From: Atrina japonica
Taxonomy: Eukaryota > Mollusca > Bivalvia > Pterioida > Pinnidae
DNA: 64,000 nucleotides
Direction of reading: 5' to 3'
NCBI GenBank assembly: GCA_030159075.1
Contig: BROG01000447.1
Span: forward strand, 1-64,000
Part shown: positions 41,339 through 51,892 of the stretch, piece by piece
Layout of the letters: every line of letters starts with the position of its first letter
Numbering within the stretch: the stretch's first letter is position 1
Program-made: the position numbers and the translations under genes
The notes under the pieces: generated by a model
The model's input: only the letters and a program-made list of their open reading frames with translations
Database searches by the model: none
Told to the model about the DNA's origin: nothing

Positions 41339-42432
41339 ATAACAGGATAAATAGCTTTAAGTAAATATTTAGTTTCTCTTCTATTTCGTCTGTAATACTT
41401 TTGAGACCCTTTATATCTCCTGAACATAAAAATTGTTCGATGTCGTTTAAATATAAAGAAAATAAAAAAGGGGATAAATTTTCTCCCTGCCTTAGGCCGT
41501 TATTACACCAGAAAAAATTTGATTTCTCGCCATTTAAAACAATTCTTGATTTAATACCTTGGTACATTTGATGAACTATATTATACATTTTCCCATCAAT
41601 GTTATTTAAAAGCATTTTGTACCATAAACCTTCTCTCCAGACTTTGTCAAATGCCTTTTCGAAATCTATGAAAACAGCATATAGTTTCTTTTTTTTAGTT
41701 TTAATTAAACTTATTATAGAATGTAGTACAAATATATTATCTATTGTTGAATATTTTTTTCGGAATCCTGCTTGATTTTCACAAATGAGAGAAAATTCCT
41801 CTGAAAATTTATTTAACCTTGAATTTAGGATAGCTGTAAATAATTTACCAAAGCAACTCACTATTGTAATTGGTCTATAATTTTTAGGATCTTTTGGATT
41901 CCCCTTCTTATAAATCGGTATTATTTCCCCTACCGACCATTGTTCCGGAAATAAGCCACGGTCAAATATCAAATTGAAAAGTTTAACATATATATCAATC
42001 ATTTTACTTTTGGAATGTTTAATGTATTCATTTACAATTGCATCTTCTGCACTTGATTTATCATTCTTTAAATTAGAAATTGCCTTTTCAATTTCGTCTT
42101 TTGTAATAACTTCATTCAAAATTTCATTAGACCTATTATTATTTAAGTCAAACATATTTTCGACATTATCGTTTATAACTGGATCATTAATACTTTTGAA
42201 GAAGTCGTGTAAAATATCAATGGAAATAGTCACATTTTTCTTTTTCTTTTCACAGTTAATCAATTTCCAAAATTCTTTGGGATTTTTTGATTTCAGATTT
42301 TTTATTTTATTTTTCATAAGAGTCCTGTGATTTTTTATGCTTGAATTCATTATGGTTTTATAGTTTTTTTCTGCTTCTTTCATCTCCCTGTAAATCTCAT
42401 ACCTTTTAATCAATTTATATTTACGTTTTCTT
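41326..42432 (-). pseudogene. LINE ORF2 reverse transcriptase domain
   Basis: RNA-dependent DNA polymerase used for target-primed reverse transcription. Visible motifs in order: EQWSVGEIIPIYKKG and NYRPITIVSCFGKLF (fingers), FRKKYSTIDNIF, FIDFEKAFDKVW (motif A, with catalytic Asp), GLRQGENLSPFLFSLYLND (motif B), and LLYADDTILFS (motif C, catalytic YADD). All catalytic Asp residues are present. The frame enters by a one-base shift near 42430 after KCKAARSTYRKK of the endonuclease frame and leaves by another near 41330 right after YADD, so the copy as read cannot make a full protein. Confidence 0.92.
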
Positions 42433-43665
42433 TCTGTATGTACTTCTAGCTGCTTTACATTTATAATCAAACCAAGGTTTTGACTTATGCTTATTATCCT
42501 CATTTTTAGAATTTGGTTTATATCTGTTAGTTCCAAAAGTATTGGTTGCTGATTCAAGCATGGTTTCTGATATTCGTTCTACAATTTGGTTAATATTTAT
42601 GTCTAATGGGTCACTGCTGCTAAGTTCATTTAGAATATCAGATATTTTATCATCACTGAGATTATTTATGAAGTCAGGTATTTTATCATTATTCCACCTT
42701 TTAATTTTCACTACATCATTATATTTTGTATTCTTCGGCTCATTATCATTTATTTTAGATGTATTTAGTGTAAAAGAAACAGCACAATGTGCATCAGAAT
42801 ACAAACAATTGAAATCTAAAACACAAAAATCACAAACTTTTGTTATACATTCAGGTGAACATATTACATAATCAACTACACTGACACCTTTACAGGTACA
42901 TTTGCCAAGATTACGGTCCTGTCCTATTCGACCATTACATATAAGCATCTGATTATATTTACAAAAGTCTAATAACTGGTTCCCAAAATTGTTTTTTCTT
43001 ATGTCACTATTATTTCTATTCTTTTGAATATTTAAGCCTTCAAAAATATCAAACTCTGTTTCAAAAATCTCAAAGAATAAGTCTCTATTTTCATCCACGC
43101 TTATGAAATCTGTATCCTTTCCTGTTCTGGCATTAAAATCGCCTAACAGACATACAAAGTCAAAATTTGACTTAAAAGACAAAAATTCATTTTCCAAATC
43201 ACTAAAAGGGTCACCGAAACAATATTTTGAACACTCTGGTGGTATATATACAATTCCAAATAAACCATCTTTATCGGCATTCAGTAAACATTTGTCAAGT
43301 TTAAACCAATATATGTATTTACAATCTGTATCTATGCTATGTACATAATTTTCTAAGTCATTTTTATATATAAGAGTAATTCCCCCTGATTTTGTTCTCG
43401 TATATTTGTATCGATTTTTCATTTTCACGGTAAAGCCAGGTAAATCTACACAATCACAGTCATCTAGTTTAGTTTCAACCAGACAAATTATATCGTACTC
43501 ACCTATCAATTCTAAAAACTCGGGGTATTGTGATTTGGTTAAAAGTCCACAAACATTAAGTGACAAAATTTTCAACTCAGAAACAGAAGAAAGAGAACTA
43601 TTTACAGGTGAATGTGCTAAACACGTTTGGGTAGAGTCATTAAGTGTATGTCCTCCGGCGTATCC
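42421..43665 (-). pseudogene. LINE ORF2 N-terminal AP-like endonuclease
   Basis: Metal-dependent apurinic-type endonuclease that nicks target DNA. Motifs: LKILSLNVCGL (catalytic Asn), DIICLVETKLDD (Glu), SGGITLIYKN, FVCLLGDFNARTG (Asp/Asn), VVDYVICSPE and YSDAHCAVSF (Asp/His). There is no ATG before the catalytic core. The frame is open without interruption from the base after the ORF1 TAG (43666-43668), with 30 sense codons before LKILSLN; the first Met is downstream of the catalytic Glu. It ends at TAA near 42421, where a one-base shift leads into the RT frame. Confidence 0.9.
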
Positions 43666-44385
43666 CTATTTGCCATTTGGAGTCGAGCTTACTCGCGATC
43701 GTTTGTTTGGTCGGCTGTTAGATTGAGATGGGGTGGATTCAGTTGGATTTGAACCCAATTCAATAAGATTCCCATTTACATAGAGTTTATCTCGGATAAG
43801 GGAAACGCGGGATTTCTTCTTCCGCTCCGCTTTCGCAATTGGGTAAAGACGTTTGCGTATTTCTTCTATTTCAGGCGGGTATTGTTCAGAAATCCAAAAA
43901 GGTTTACCCTTGAGTTTTTTGGCGGCTTTCTTAACACGCATAAGGTCATCATAGAACACAAATTTAGCCACTAATGACCGAGGTTTACTATTCCTCCTGG
44001 GATCGAACTTAGGTCCAATACGATGTACATTACTAAAGGCAATATCATGACTGTCAACCTCCAACTGTTCGCTTATAAAGGACCTTATTTTGTCATAACA
44101 ATTTTCACACTCATCCTCTGGTATTCCACTGAAAATCAGATTGTATTTCATGCTCCTGCACTGAATGTCTAACATTTTTCCTTGTAGTTTTTTATTTTGT
44201 TCTTGTAGGAATTCAATTTCGTTTTTTACACTTGTCATATCGTTCTTTTTCTCCTTGACTTCTTTTGCCATTGAGTCAGTTTTCAATTTCAGATCATCAA
44301 AGAGATCACTATTTAGTTGAAGATTACTTTCTATATCTGCAACCTTACTCTGTATTTTTGTCATATCAGATTCTACACTTGACAC
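43666..44385 (-). CDS. LINE ORF1 protein (coiled coil plus L1-type RRM), 5'-incomplete
   Basis: Nucleic-acid chaperone protein of LINEs that coats the element RNA. The first ~85 residues have heptad-like spacing and many K/E (QSKVADIESNLQLNSDLFDD, EIEFLQEQNKKLQGK), a coiled coil. The RRM-like core follows: CRSMKYNLIFSGIPEDECEN, IAFSNVHRIGPK and RSLVAKFVFYDDLMRVKKAA. The C-terminal domain shows KPFWISEQYPPEIEEIRKRL and RDKLYVNG. The codon at 44385 is GTG; the first ATG is seven codons in at 44364, yet coding-like sequence (KLSSLNFKVSS) continues upstream to an in-frame TAA, so the true N-terminus is probably lost. It ends at TAG, directly in frame with ORF2. Confidence 0.88.
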   Translation of the reverse strand: MSSVESDMTKIQSKVADIESNLQLNSDLFDDLKLKTDSMAKEVKEKKNDMTSVKNEIEFLQEQNKKLQGKMLDIQCRSMKYNLIFSGIPEDECENCYDKIRSFISEQLEVDSHDIAFSNVHRIGPKFDPRRNSKPRSLVAKFVFYDDLMRVKKAAKKLKGKPFWISEQYPPEIEEIRKRLYPIAKAERKKKSRVSLIRDKLYVNGNLIELGSNPTESTPSQSNSRPNKRSRVSSTPNGK

Positions 44386-44548
44386 TTTAAAGTTTAGTGA
44401 GGATAATTTTGTATTGATTTAAAAACAATCTTCCTACGGGAATTTCTGTGTAATCCATGCGATGTCAAATAATTGGGTCATGTGAATAATCATTAATATT
44501 TTCACGCCTCTCTTGACAAAAGAGTTGTATGAAGGGGAAAAGGTTTAA

Positions 44549-44666
44549 CTCATTTTTGTGATTTTGGCACAGTTAAACCTAGTTTTTCTCCAGTTAATGT
44601 GAGAAAAACTAGGTTTAACTGGAGAAAACTGGGTTTAACTCATTAATGTGATTTTGGCGTGCCATA
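44549..44666. repeat. Right palindromic array of the composite unit
   Basis: Contains two copies of the 'ggtttaactcatt…tgtgattttggc' end in the same orientation (44549 and 44630) separated by 'agttaaacctagtttttctc' and its complement. The outer copy is the right terminal inverted repeat. Confidence 0.85.
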
Positions 44667-44816
44667 TATATAAAGTATTCACCAAATAATAGATATTGCC
44701 AATCATACACTCAAGAATTACTCAGCTCTGAAATATCTACTCAATTTTTATTGTTTTAATATCGCACTGACAGATAATTCTAGGTAAAGTTGTTTTAGGG
44801 CGCAAGGCCAATACAT

Positions 44817-44940
44817 TGGAACCTCGCCTGCAGATCACTTCACTCAATAGACCGCCTCGCATTTCAGATTATAGTACAAAACCTCACTAACCAGACCACT
44901 TTGAGTCAGTCAGTTAGGTGGTCTTAATAGCGAAGTTCCA
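44817..44940. mobile_element. Short TIR element (TGGAACCTCGC termini)
   Basis: The left end TGGAACCTCGC and right end GCGAAGTTCCA are inverted repeats with one mismatch. The 124 bp interior contains 'aatagaccgcctcgcatttc' and 'gaccacttt…aggtggtctta'. No ORF of interest. The size fits a MITE. Confidence 0.65.
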
Positions 44941-45652
44941 TTATTTTCCTCGTTGTGACTTTTCTTTTATCCTTGTCCTTTTCTCTCCTTCCTATACTCT
45001 ACATATGTATTTACAAATGTACTTTGCGGCGGTGTATGCTATTAATGAATATATGGCTAGATTATTAGTTACAATAACGAGATTACCGATATCTTTCTTT
45101 TGGTATTTTTTTATCCTAAACTTACAAACATTTCAGTTCTATAGCTTACATACGTATCGACTTTCAATCCCGATTTTACGATCTAATATGATATGTCTAT
45201 ATATCTGATATTCACATTCATTTATCCATTCAAGACAGGAAGTCGGGTAGGACGCTGCGACGTTTGATAGCTTCTTAACGTCATAAATATCGATTACGAT
45301 ACAATTATCACCCAAACCTTTCTTTGGTTCTGATATAATATTTCCAGTGAAGACCATGGCTTATTTAAAATATCAACCGTAGTTTAATCTTCAATTAAGA
45401 ACGCATCAAAGGCTATCGACAATATGAGATGCAATGGTGTTAAAAGGAGTAGATCTCTATTGTCTGCAAAGTAAGTTCTAAAAAGTAATGTATCATCCGT
45501 TTAATGAATACAAACAGACTATAGTCTGTATGGGCAATCAAAATTAAGATTCTAATAGTTTTCAACAAAACGAAACAAACAACTCGATCACACACACACA
45601 CACACCTGATTTAGCAGGTGGTTTTGCGTGGTTCCCGTAACTTACTTCAAGG
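44941..45652. other. No recognised gene
   Basis: Only a short CA run at 45590-45605 is notable. Confidence 0.4.
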
Positions 45653-46021
45653 GGCATTAGCTGTGTTTTATCATAAAAAAATGTTTTACCTTTTTTACTA
45701 CTAAGATTGGTGTAAATAACAAAAAGGGATATACATAGGCACGAAATTTCTTAAATACATATATATTTTGTAAAAATTGCTTGAGAAACTCAGGTTTGGC
45801 ACTTTTCCAATTTCCTGAGCACTATTACGTTTGTATTATGTTTATAATTTTTATAATCGATTACCTCAATCTTACCAATTGTATATGAATACCGCACTGG
45901 ACCTGACCTTATATTCACAAAATATATAGGAATATAAGATTTTATCTTGTTGTATATGAAGAACAAGTAGTAAAAGCAGAAAAAATCGAAATAATTTTTG
46001 GGAGTAATCACAGCTAATGCC
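45653..46021. mobile_element. MITE-like element, copy 2 (13 bp perfect TIR)
   Basis: Starts GGCATTAGCTGTG and ends CACAGCTAATGCC, a perfect 13 bp inverted repeat, with further pairing of the sub-terminal 'ttttttactacta' and 'gtagtaaaagcag'. Homologous along its length to 31050-31390 ('tgtattatgtttat', 'tgaataccgcactggacctg', 'ttcacaaaatatata'). Minus-strand ORFs through it differ between copies and are not convincing. Confidence 0.8.
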
Positions 46022-47270
46022 TCTTTAATCTGGATTCTATAGGGGAATTTAACATGGACACATATCACAGATACCAAAGTATTAATCGAAGTAAGGTTGA
46101 TGAAACAAAAAAGGTAAAACTTGGACACAAACGGATCAGATGCCATCGACCGGTGAGTCCACAGTTAAATTCAAATGAAATAGGTGAGGAATGAATCCTT
46201 GTCTCAATCGGTAAAGATGATTCAACAACACAACCACTATCGAACAGGCAATTCAACATTTCACTCAGTGAAACAAGGTCATTATATTATATTACCATAA
46301 AATTTGCGAAATGTAATTCCTGAGATCAACTAATTAGTTATTTGTCTATGTACATAAAATGTTGATATGTTGAACACGCGCTGGCATATCGAATCATCTG
46401 CAAGATATAAAAACCATATGCTGGCGAAAAAGGGATACGATTCAAATGTGGAAAATTGACAATCGGAAAGCAAAAATTACCACGTTTGTAGTATAGCTTG
46501 TTGCGTATTGCCCGTCTGTGTCCATAATAAGTCAAATATCTAAGAAGGAAATATATGTATAAGGTTATGTGCTGTATGTAAATTATAATTTCGGGATATA
46601 TCGCATTCACACACGTATGAAAATTGTCATTATAAATTGGCAAAACCTTTTCGATATATTTAAATGTCAAATCAATGGCCACTTTATAATGTTGTTTATT
46701 GCTTTAGCTCATAGGATCTTAGTGATTTGTATATCTGGAAATACAACGTATTCATAGTGTATATAATTCGAGAAATAATACATGTAATTCACGTACTGGT
46801 ATGGAGAAGTATGTTAGGATGACTTATTACAGATGCCTAAATTCTGGTACCTTTATAGATACCATACAAAGTATAGATAACACTTTCTGTTATGGCTCGG
46901 AGATTTAGGCTTCTTTTTACAGTGAAATATCCCCTTGTCAACCCCTAGGGACTAGCACTATGATTTCACGAAGTGATTTTATTGTATTCGGCTTCTAAAC
47001 GTGTAACTCTGGGATATCAAGAAGTGGGGATAGGTGTAACAATGGGTGAACTATCACAGTAGATTCTTGTTTGCATATCTAGCTAATTAAAGTAATGTCT
47101 TTGCAGTGTTAAACCGCCAGATCACTGTTTTATCAACCACAACTTTCAGTAACGTCATCATTACATAGCCTGGTGTACCCTCCACCATTTCGACATGACT
47201 TCCTTTTTATTGCCGGTGTCAACCTATAAAGTAAACATTTTCTGTTCAGGGCACTTTTTGATATTACGTT
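46022..47270. other. No recognised feature
   Basis: AT-rich sequence with no supported gene, RNA or repeat. Confidence 0.4.
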
Positions 47271-47520
47271 TGTTTTGTTTGTTTATTGTTGTTTAACGTC
47301 CCACCTTAAGAATCTTTCATTCATATAGAATATGCCGGTGAAGGGCTTCAAATTTTGGCCTATGCTCGACACTTATGGCCATTGAGCAGTGCCGACGTCT
47401 ACTGTGACACGGGACATTTCTCATCCGAAGGACAGGAAACCTACCTGCCGCCGGCTGGACTCGAACTCATGACCTCACGATCAAGAGTCGAGCGCGCTAC
47501 CGACTGAGCCAGGCCGGCTC
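47271..47520 (-). mobile_element. SINE family A, full length, minus strand
   Basis: On the minus strand: the tRNA-Lys-like head 'ggctcagtcggtagcgcg', 'gactcttgatcg' and B box 'gagttcgagtccagc', then 'ccttcggatgaga', 'gcactgctcaatggccataa', and the tail 'gtgggacgttaaacaac' followed by 'aataaacaaacaaaac'. Compared with 5059-5346 it lacks the 'gttaaagaaccc' segment. Confidence 0.9.
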
Positions 47521-47524
47521 TTTT

Positions 47525-50219
47525 GATATCACCTTATAACAAGAGTATCACTTATTACGTTGCGTTCTTGCAGAAACTACAATAATCGTTATGTAATTCA
47601 CTGTCAATAAATGTCACATGTTCCATGCTGATAGGAATTATATGAAATTCAAAAACATCAGACAATTATTTCAACCTCGAACACTAATAGCATATTAAAT
47701 GTGAAGCTTATTGTACAACAAAGTGTGTATTGTTATCGTCGAAGACACTTTGTATGCATTCAATATGTAAAATGTCTATGCATTCACAAGTTAAAGATTC
47801 CCAACTCGACCCTAAATCACATACTGAGAGCAAGCGCTAAATGAACAACAAATGTCTCGGAAAGAAAGATCGGCTTTTTCTATAAATATCATGGGACCTG
47901 CTGCTTAATCGCAATCGGGACATATTTTATTGCTAATTATAATTGTCTTAAAGAGCACCTCGGGGGGTAAACTTTATGATGTTCTAGGCAGATGTAACCT
48001 ATAATGCACGGATTACACTATAATGGAATTAACTAATGGTAAATAACATAAGAGCAGTAAGTGTTTTGGATGTATGTTTCAGACGACGCCTTTATGACAT
48101 TCAATTAATATGGAAACAAATCTCTCCTCCCAAGATTACATAGAAGAGAAATTGGAGAGGTCAGCCATTCCATTAATACGCAATAAAGTTAATCACATTA
48201 CTACACAGATGAAATTGACAATGAATTATTTATTTGAGCACGGACTTTAAATTTTCCTGGAGTCAGACAGTACGGCAAAAGTGCAAACATAAAAAAATAA
48301 CAGTTGTACAACATGTGTCACTTCCCATTATCGGTACTTTGATTTTTACACGTTCAATAAATTTATATTACAGTAAAGGTAAGTCGACAATCCAATCCTC
48401 GGCTGTCAGTCGTCAGCTGTCAGTCGTCAGCTGTCAGAGAAGATCAAATGAGGGATCCGGTAATGGAAAATTAAGCCCTCTGGATATTCTGTCCGCTTTT
48501 CCGGGAGGTCCAGACAATTCAGCTCTTGTTATTTTTATCTATCTATCTATTTATCTATTATAAGTAACCTCAAATGATTAAAATATTTTATGAAAACAAA
48601 AATTTATCGACCAATGATCAATATCATTGATATATGGTTTGAGTGACCGAGCATGACTGCTGGACGTATCTCACACCGCTATTACGGGATCGACACGTGG
48701 TCACTTAACCGCCTCGTGTTCACGGTTTAGCTGTCATAGAGTCTGAAATCTTAGTCCTGGTTGCTATTAACGTTTATACCTAGATTAATAAAAACAAAAG
48801 ATAACATATATAGACATATGTAAAATGAAATTATAAGGGATTCCAACAATATTCATTTTTTTTAATTCTTGGCTCATGGGTAACAATGGAGTCTTCTCGA
48901 CTCTTTCAGGTGAGATCATGACCACGATTACTATCTCCATGGCAGAAGAACTCTCGTATCCCCTTTAATGTACATGTGAGTATATCATCTCTGTTCAAAT
49001 ATACATTTTTGTGGTTTTCTCTAGAGAAATAATGAACAAACAAGACTAAACAGCTTTGCAATTCATGATTCATCGCTTCCATGATATTTATTGGGGAATT
49101 GCGGTTCCACATTTTCTGCTACCGAACAATAAGAGTAATATTTGCGTTACAAACTGATTGCAGACAAGACGAAATCATTTACATTCCTAGTAGACTAACA
49201 GCGTTGATTTTTCACTATTTGACATACATGCATTTCCAGAACTATATATTCTACTTTGTTCAATAATGCGTATGACCGGATCATACACTTCATTTATTAT
49301 AGAAATATCTTCAACACCAATGTCGGTCACCAATCAGTAAAGAGACATGGTCTCCTAGCGTTAAACAAATTAATTATTCGCAAGCTGTGCTTTTCTCTCT
49401 TATGATATTGATTGTGAATTAAATGTCCTCGACCTAAATAAATGTCATGATAAATTGCATATGTTTGTAGTACAAACTGGAATGTTAGTTTCATAATGGT
49501 CTGTGGGGAAAGTGTTTACCTTAAGAGACCTAGAATTCATATAAAACTATGTAAATGTGTATAGAAAATTGACAAATATAAAAAGGAACATTCCAAATTA
49601 TTAATCGTACAGAAATCTAGAATACAAAATTTAAATATGCCAAATATTGGACAAACATGGACCTCCTAAAAGTGAAGAGTGGCTTTAGCTGTCGTGGAGG
49701 CGTAAGCATCCCCTGTGCCACAACAATTCATACATTGTTGCTATCCTTTGTTTATAGAAAACTAACATCGCCATTAACAACTATCATATTATCAATGATA
49801 CGTAATTACCTGTTTACGTGCAAATCTAATTTGAAATATGAATAGAGAACAAGTATGATCATACACGATTTAAAATTCTTATTGTGTGACAAAATCTGAA
49901 CGCAATTTTTATCTCCCTTGGTATTAAGTGACGCAGTAGCTGTGCCCTTACGGAAATGAAGACAATACCTTACCCCCATTTATGTTGTGATAATACGTCT
50001 ACTCGTGTTATTCTGATATTCCTATAATAATATATAAATTAAATTAACAGTGATATTCATCTCGCAGTAGTGATAATACTTCCGCCGAGTGTATAATGCT
50101 AATTCTATTGATATGGTGATAATACCCAAACTGGCGTAATTACATTTCCACTGGTACAATTAAATACTAGTACTGGAATTGTGGCATATTTCTACCGTTA
50201 TATTAAATTAATACACGTT
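47525..50219. other. No recognised gene
   Basis: Contains a small 'gtcagtcgtcagctgtcag' duplication at ~48403-48440 and a few CTAT units near 48538-48558. Otherwise nothing supported. Confidence 0.4.
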
Positions 50220-50224
50220 CGTGT

Positions 50225-50830
50225 TGTGAGGATATCAATATCGATAAAGTGATATCCCTACCGAGTTGTGAAGATATACCTAAATAGGGTGTGATATTGA
50301 TGTCCCTATTGAGGTTGTGATAATATACCTAAAGAAGGCGTGATATTGATATTCACAATGTGGTTGTGAGGATATACCTAAAGGGGGTGTGATATAGATA
50401 TCCTTACTAAAGTAGTGAGGATATATCTAGAGAGGGTGCGATATTGATATCCTTACTAAGGTTTTGAGGATATACCTAAATAGGGCGCGATATTGATATC
50501 CCTACTGAGGTTGTAAGGATATCCTTTCTGGGGTTTTGAAGATATACCTATATAATACGTGATATGAATATCCCTACTGAGGTTGTGTGGATATTCCCTG
50601 TTATATCGAAAGAGTTCGTAATATTGATATCGATACTGAGGTTGTGAGGATATCAACCGATATACATGAAGAGGATGTGATATTGATATCCCTACTGAAG
50701 TTGTGAGGATATACCTAGAGAGGGCGTGACACTGATATCCCTACTGAGGTTGTGATGATATACCTAAAAAGGCCGTGATGTTGATATCCCTACTGAGATT
50801 GTGAGGATATATCTTGAGAGGGAGTGATGT
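50225..50830. repeat. Degenerate minisatellite, 49 bp unit, ~12 copies
   Basis: Units read 'gtgatattgatatcccta', 'ctgaggttgtgaggata', 'tacctaaagaggg'. Anchors of 'gatatccctactga' at 50685, 50734 and 50783 give 49 bp. Older units are more diverged. Confidence 0.9.
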
Positions 50831-51548
50831 CTACAATTCATCTTTTCAACTTGATCTTTTTCATTTTTCAGTTGCAAATATATAGCTGTATTAATCCATA
50901 ATCTCTTGTTGGTGATAATGTTTCGATATATTTCAGATACATTCATGGAAAACAACGTGAAAAACATTCGGCACACGTCATGATTTTTCAATAGAACCGC
51001 CTACGATTAGTATAGAAGCTACTGAATCGACCTTGTTTGTCAAGAAACAGAACGGAACTGTCAACGGTAATTAGGTCTGATGTTGCAGTGTCGTGTTCAC
51101 CATGCACACATCTTTCCTTCTACAACTTCGGCTTGTAACTTAACAATAACAAAAATCGATGTTCTATCTGACAGAGTTCACAGCGCAGAATTTCATCGAC
51201 ATCTATTAACTCGCCTCGTCTATTCAGCACTGTATATTATATATATTCACTTCGCGGGAATCATTGTACTCCGATCAAATATTGTAAAAGGGTGTACGCA
51301 TTGACCAATCAAACGACGATATCAAATTATCACATAATAGAAACGTCAAATGAACGTTCACAAGGCAAGGTCGTGGGGAATTGAAACTACTTTATTAATT
51401 TAATTATTCATACAGTTCTGTAATTGAAACAAATGAAATATTAAACAGACAAAGCAGTCAGTGCTTCCCTGTAATAGAATTGTTACAAAACAATCATTTT
51501 CCTTCATATTTGAATATTTCATTACCTATTAGAACACCTTTTCAATGG
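50831..51548. other. No recognised feature
   Basis: No supported gene or repeat. Confidence 0.4.
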
Positions 51549-51674
51549 TGTTTTGCGCCACGATCAACAACTGGTATATAGTGGCGGCTAGTTTTAACAG
51601 TAGGGGGAGAACTCGGTTACAATGTGCCCGGGGTGAGAACATGGGCTTTCCGCAAGTAAACTGACAAAATTGGA
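51549..51674 (-). mobile_element. SINE family B, 5'-truncated
   Basis: Has the family B end ('gttgatcgtggcgcaaaac' on the minus strand) and body up to 'gtcagtttacttgcgg'. The tRNA head is missing. Confidence 0.75.
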
Positions 51675-51892
51675 CGTATTCGCTTTCTTGTATTTAGCCA
51701 AAGCCGCTACAACTCTGCTACGTTAACTGACAATTTTCTCAAATATCAAAATGTTTGTGGTTTGAATCGCAAAGTAGACACAAGGGACGGGGATACTAAA
51801 GTCGTCTACCGATAAATGTCAGGAAGCCGTTTATAACAATATTTACGAGTTTGACATGTGTGTCGTTAATATCCATCATTATTAGTGTAGTC

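Larger units (their letters stand above)
40008..44420 (-). mobile_element. LINE (non-LTR retrotransposon), probably 5'-truncated
   Basis: On the minus strand the order is ORF1 (coiled coil plus L1-type RNA-binding domain), ORF2 with AP-type endonuclease, reverse transcriptase and a C-terminal CCHC motif, then a short 3' UTR ending in tandem 'aattg' repeats (40008-40025). A microsatellite-like 3' end instead of poly(A) and a C-terminal CCHC fit CR1/L2/Jockey-like LINEs; the precise clade is not determined here. The ORF1 frame has no ATG near its start and meets an in-frame TAA about 12 codons upstream, suggesting 5' truncation near 44.4 kb. Three frameshifts disable ORF2. Confidence 0.9.
39331..44666. 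mobile_element. Composite unit with 35 bp perfect terminal inverted repeats
   Basis: The left end starts TATGGCACGCCAAAATCACA and its first 35 bases are the exact reverse complement of the last 35 before 44666 (…TGTGATTTTGGCGTGCCATA). Next to each end are arrays of 'agttaaacctagtttttctc' and its complement: ~520 bp on the left, ~110 bp on the right. These arrays are internally palindromic, like foldback elements. A possible TA target duplication flanks TGGCACGCC/GGCGTGCCA. No transposase is visible. A LINE occupies ~40008-44420, so the simplest history is a ~0.65 kb palindromic MITE/foldback element split by a LINE insertion. Confidence 0.8.

Noticed and set aside
41974..42330. Plus-strand ORFs within 40-44 kb (41974, 42542, 43103, 43406)
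   Set aside because: They are antisense shadows of the LINE coding frames and carry no recognised motifs.
39331..44666. Autonomous DNA transposon with its own transposase
   Set aside because: The only proteins inside are LINE ORF1 and ORF2. No transposase motif was seen.
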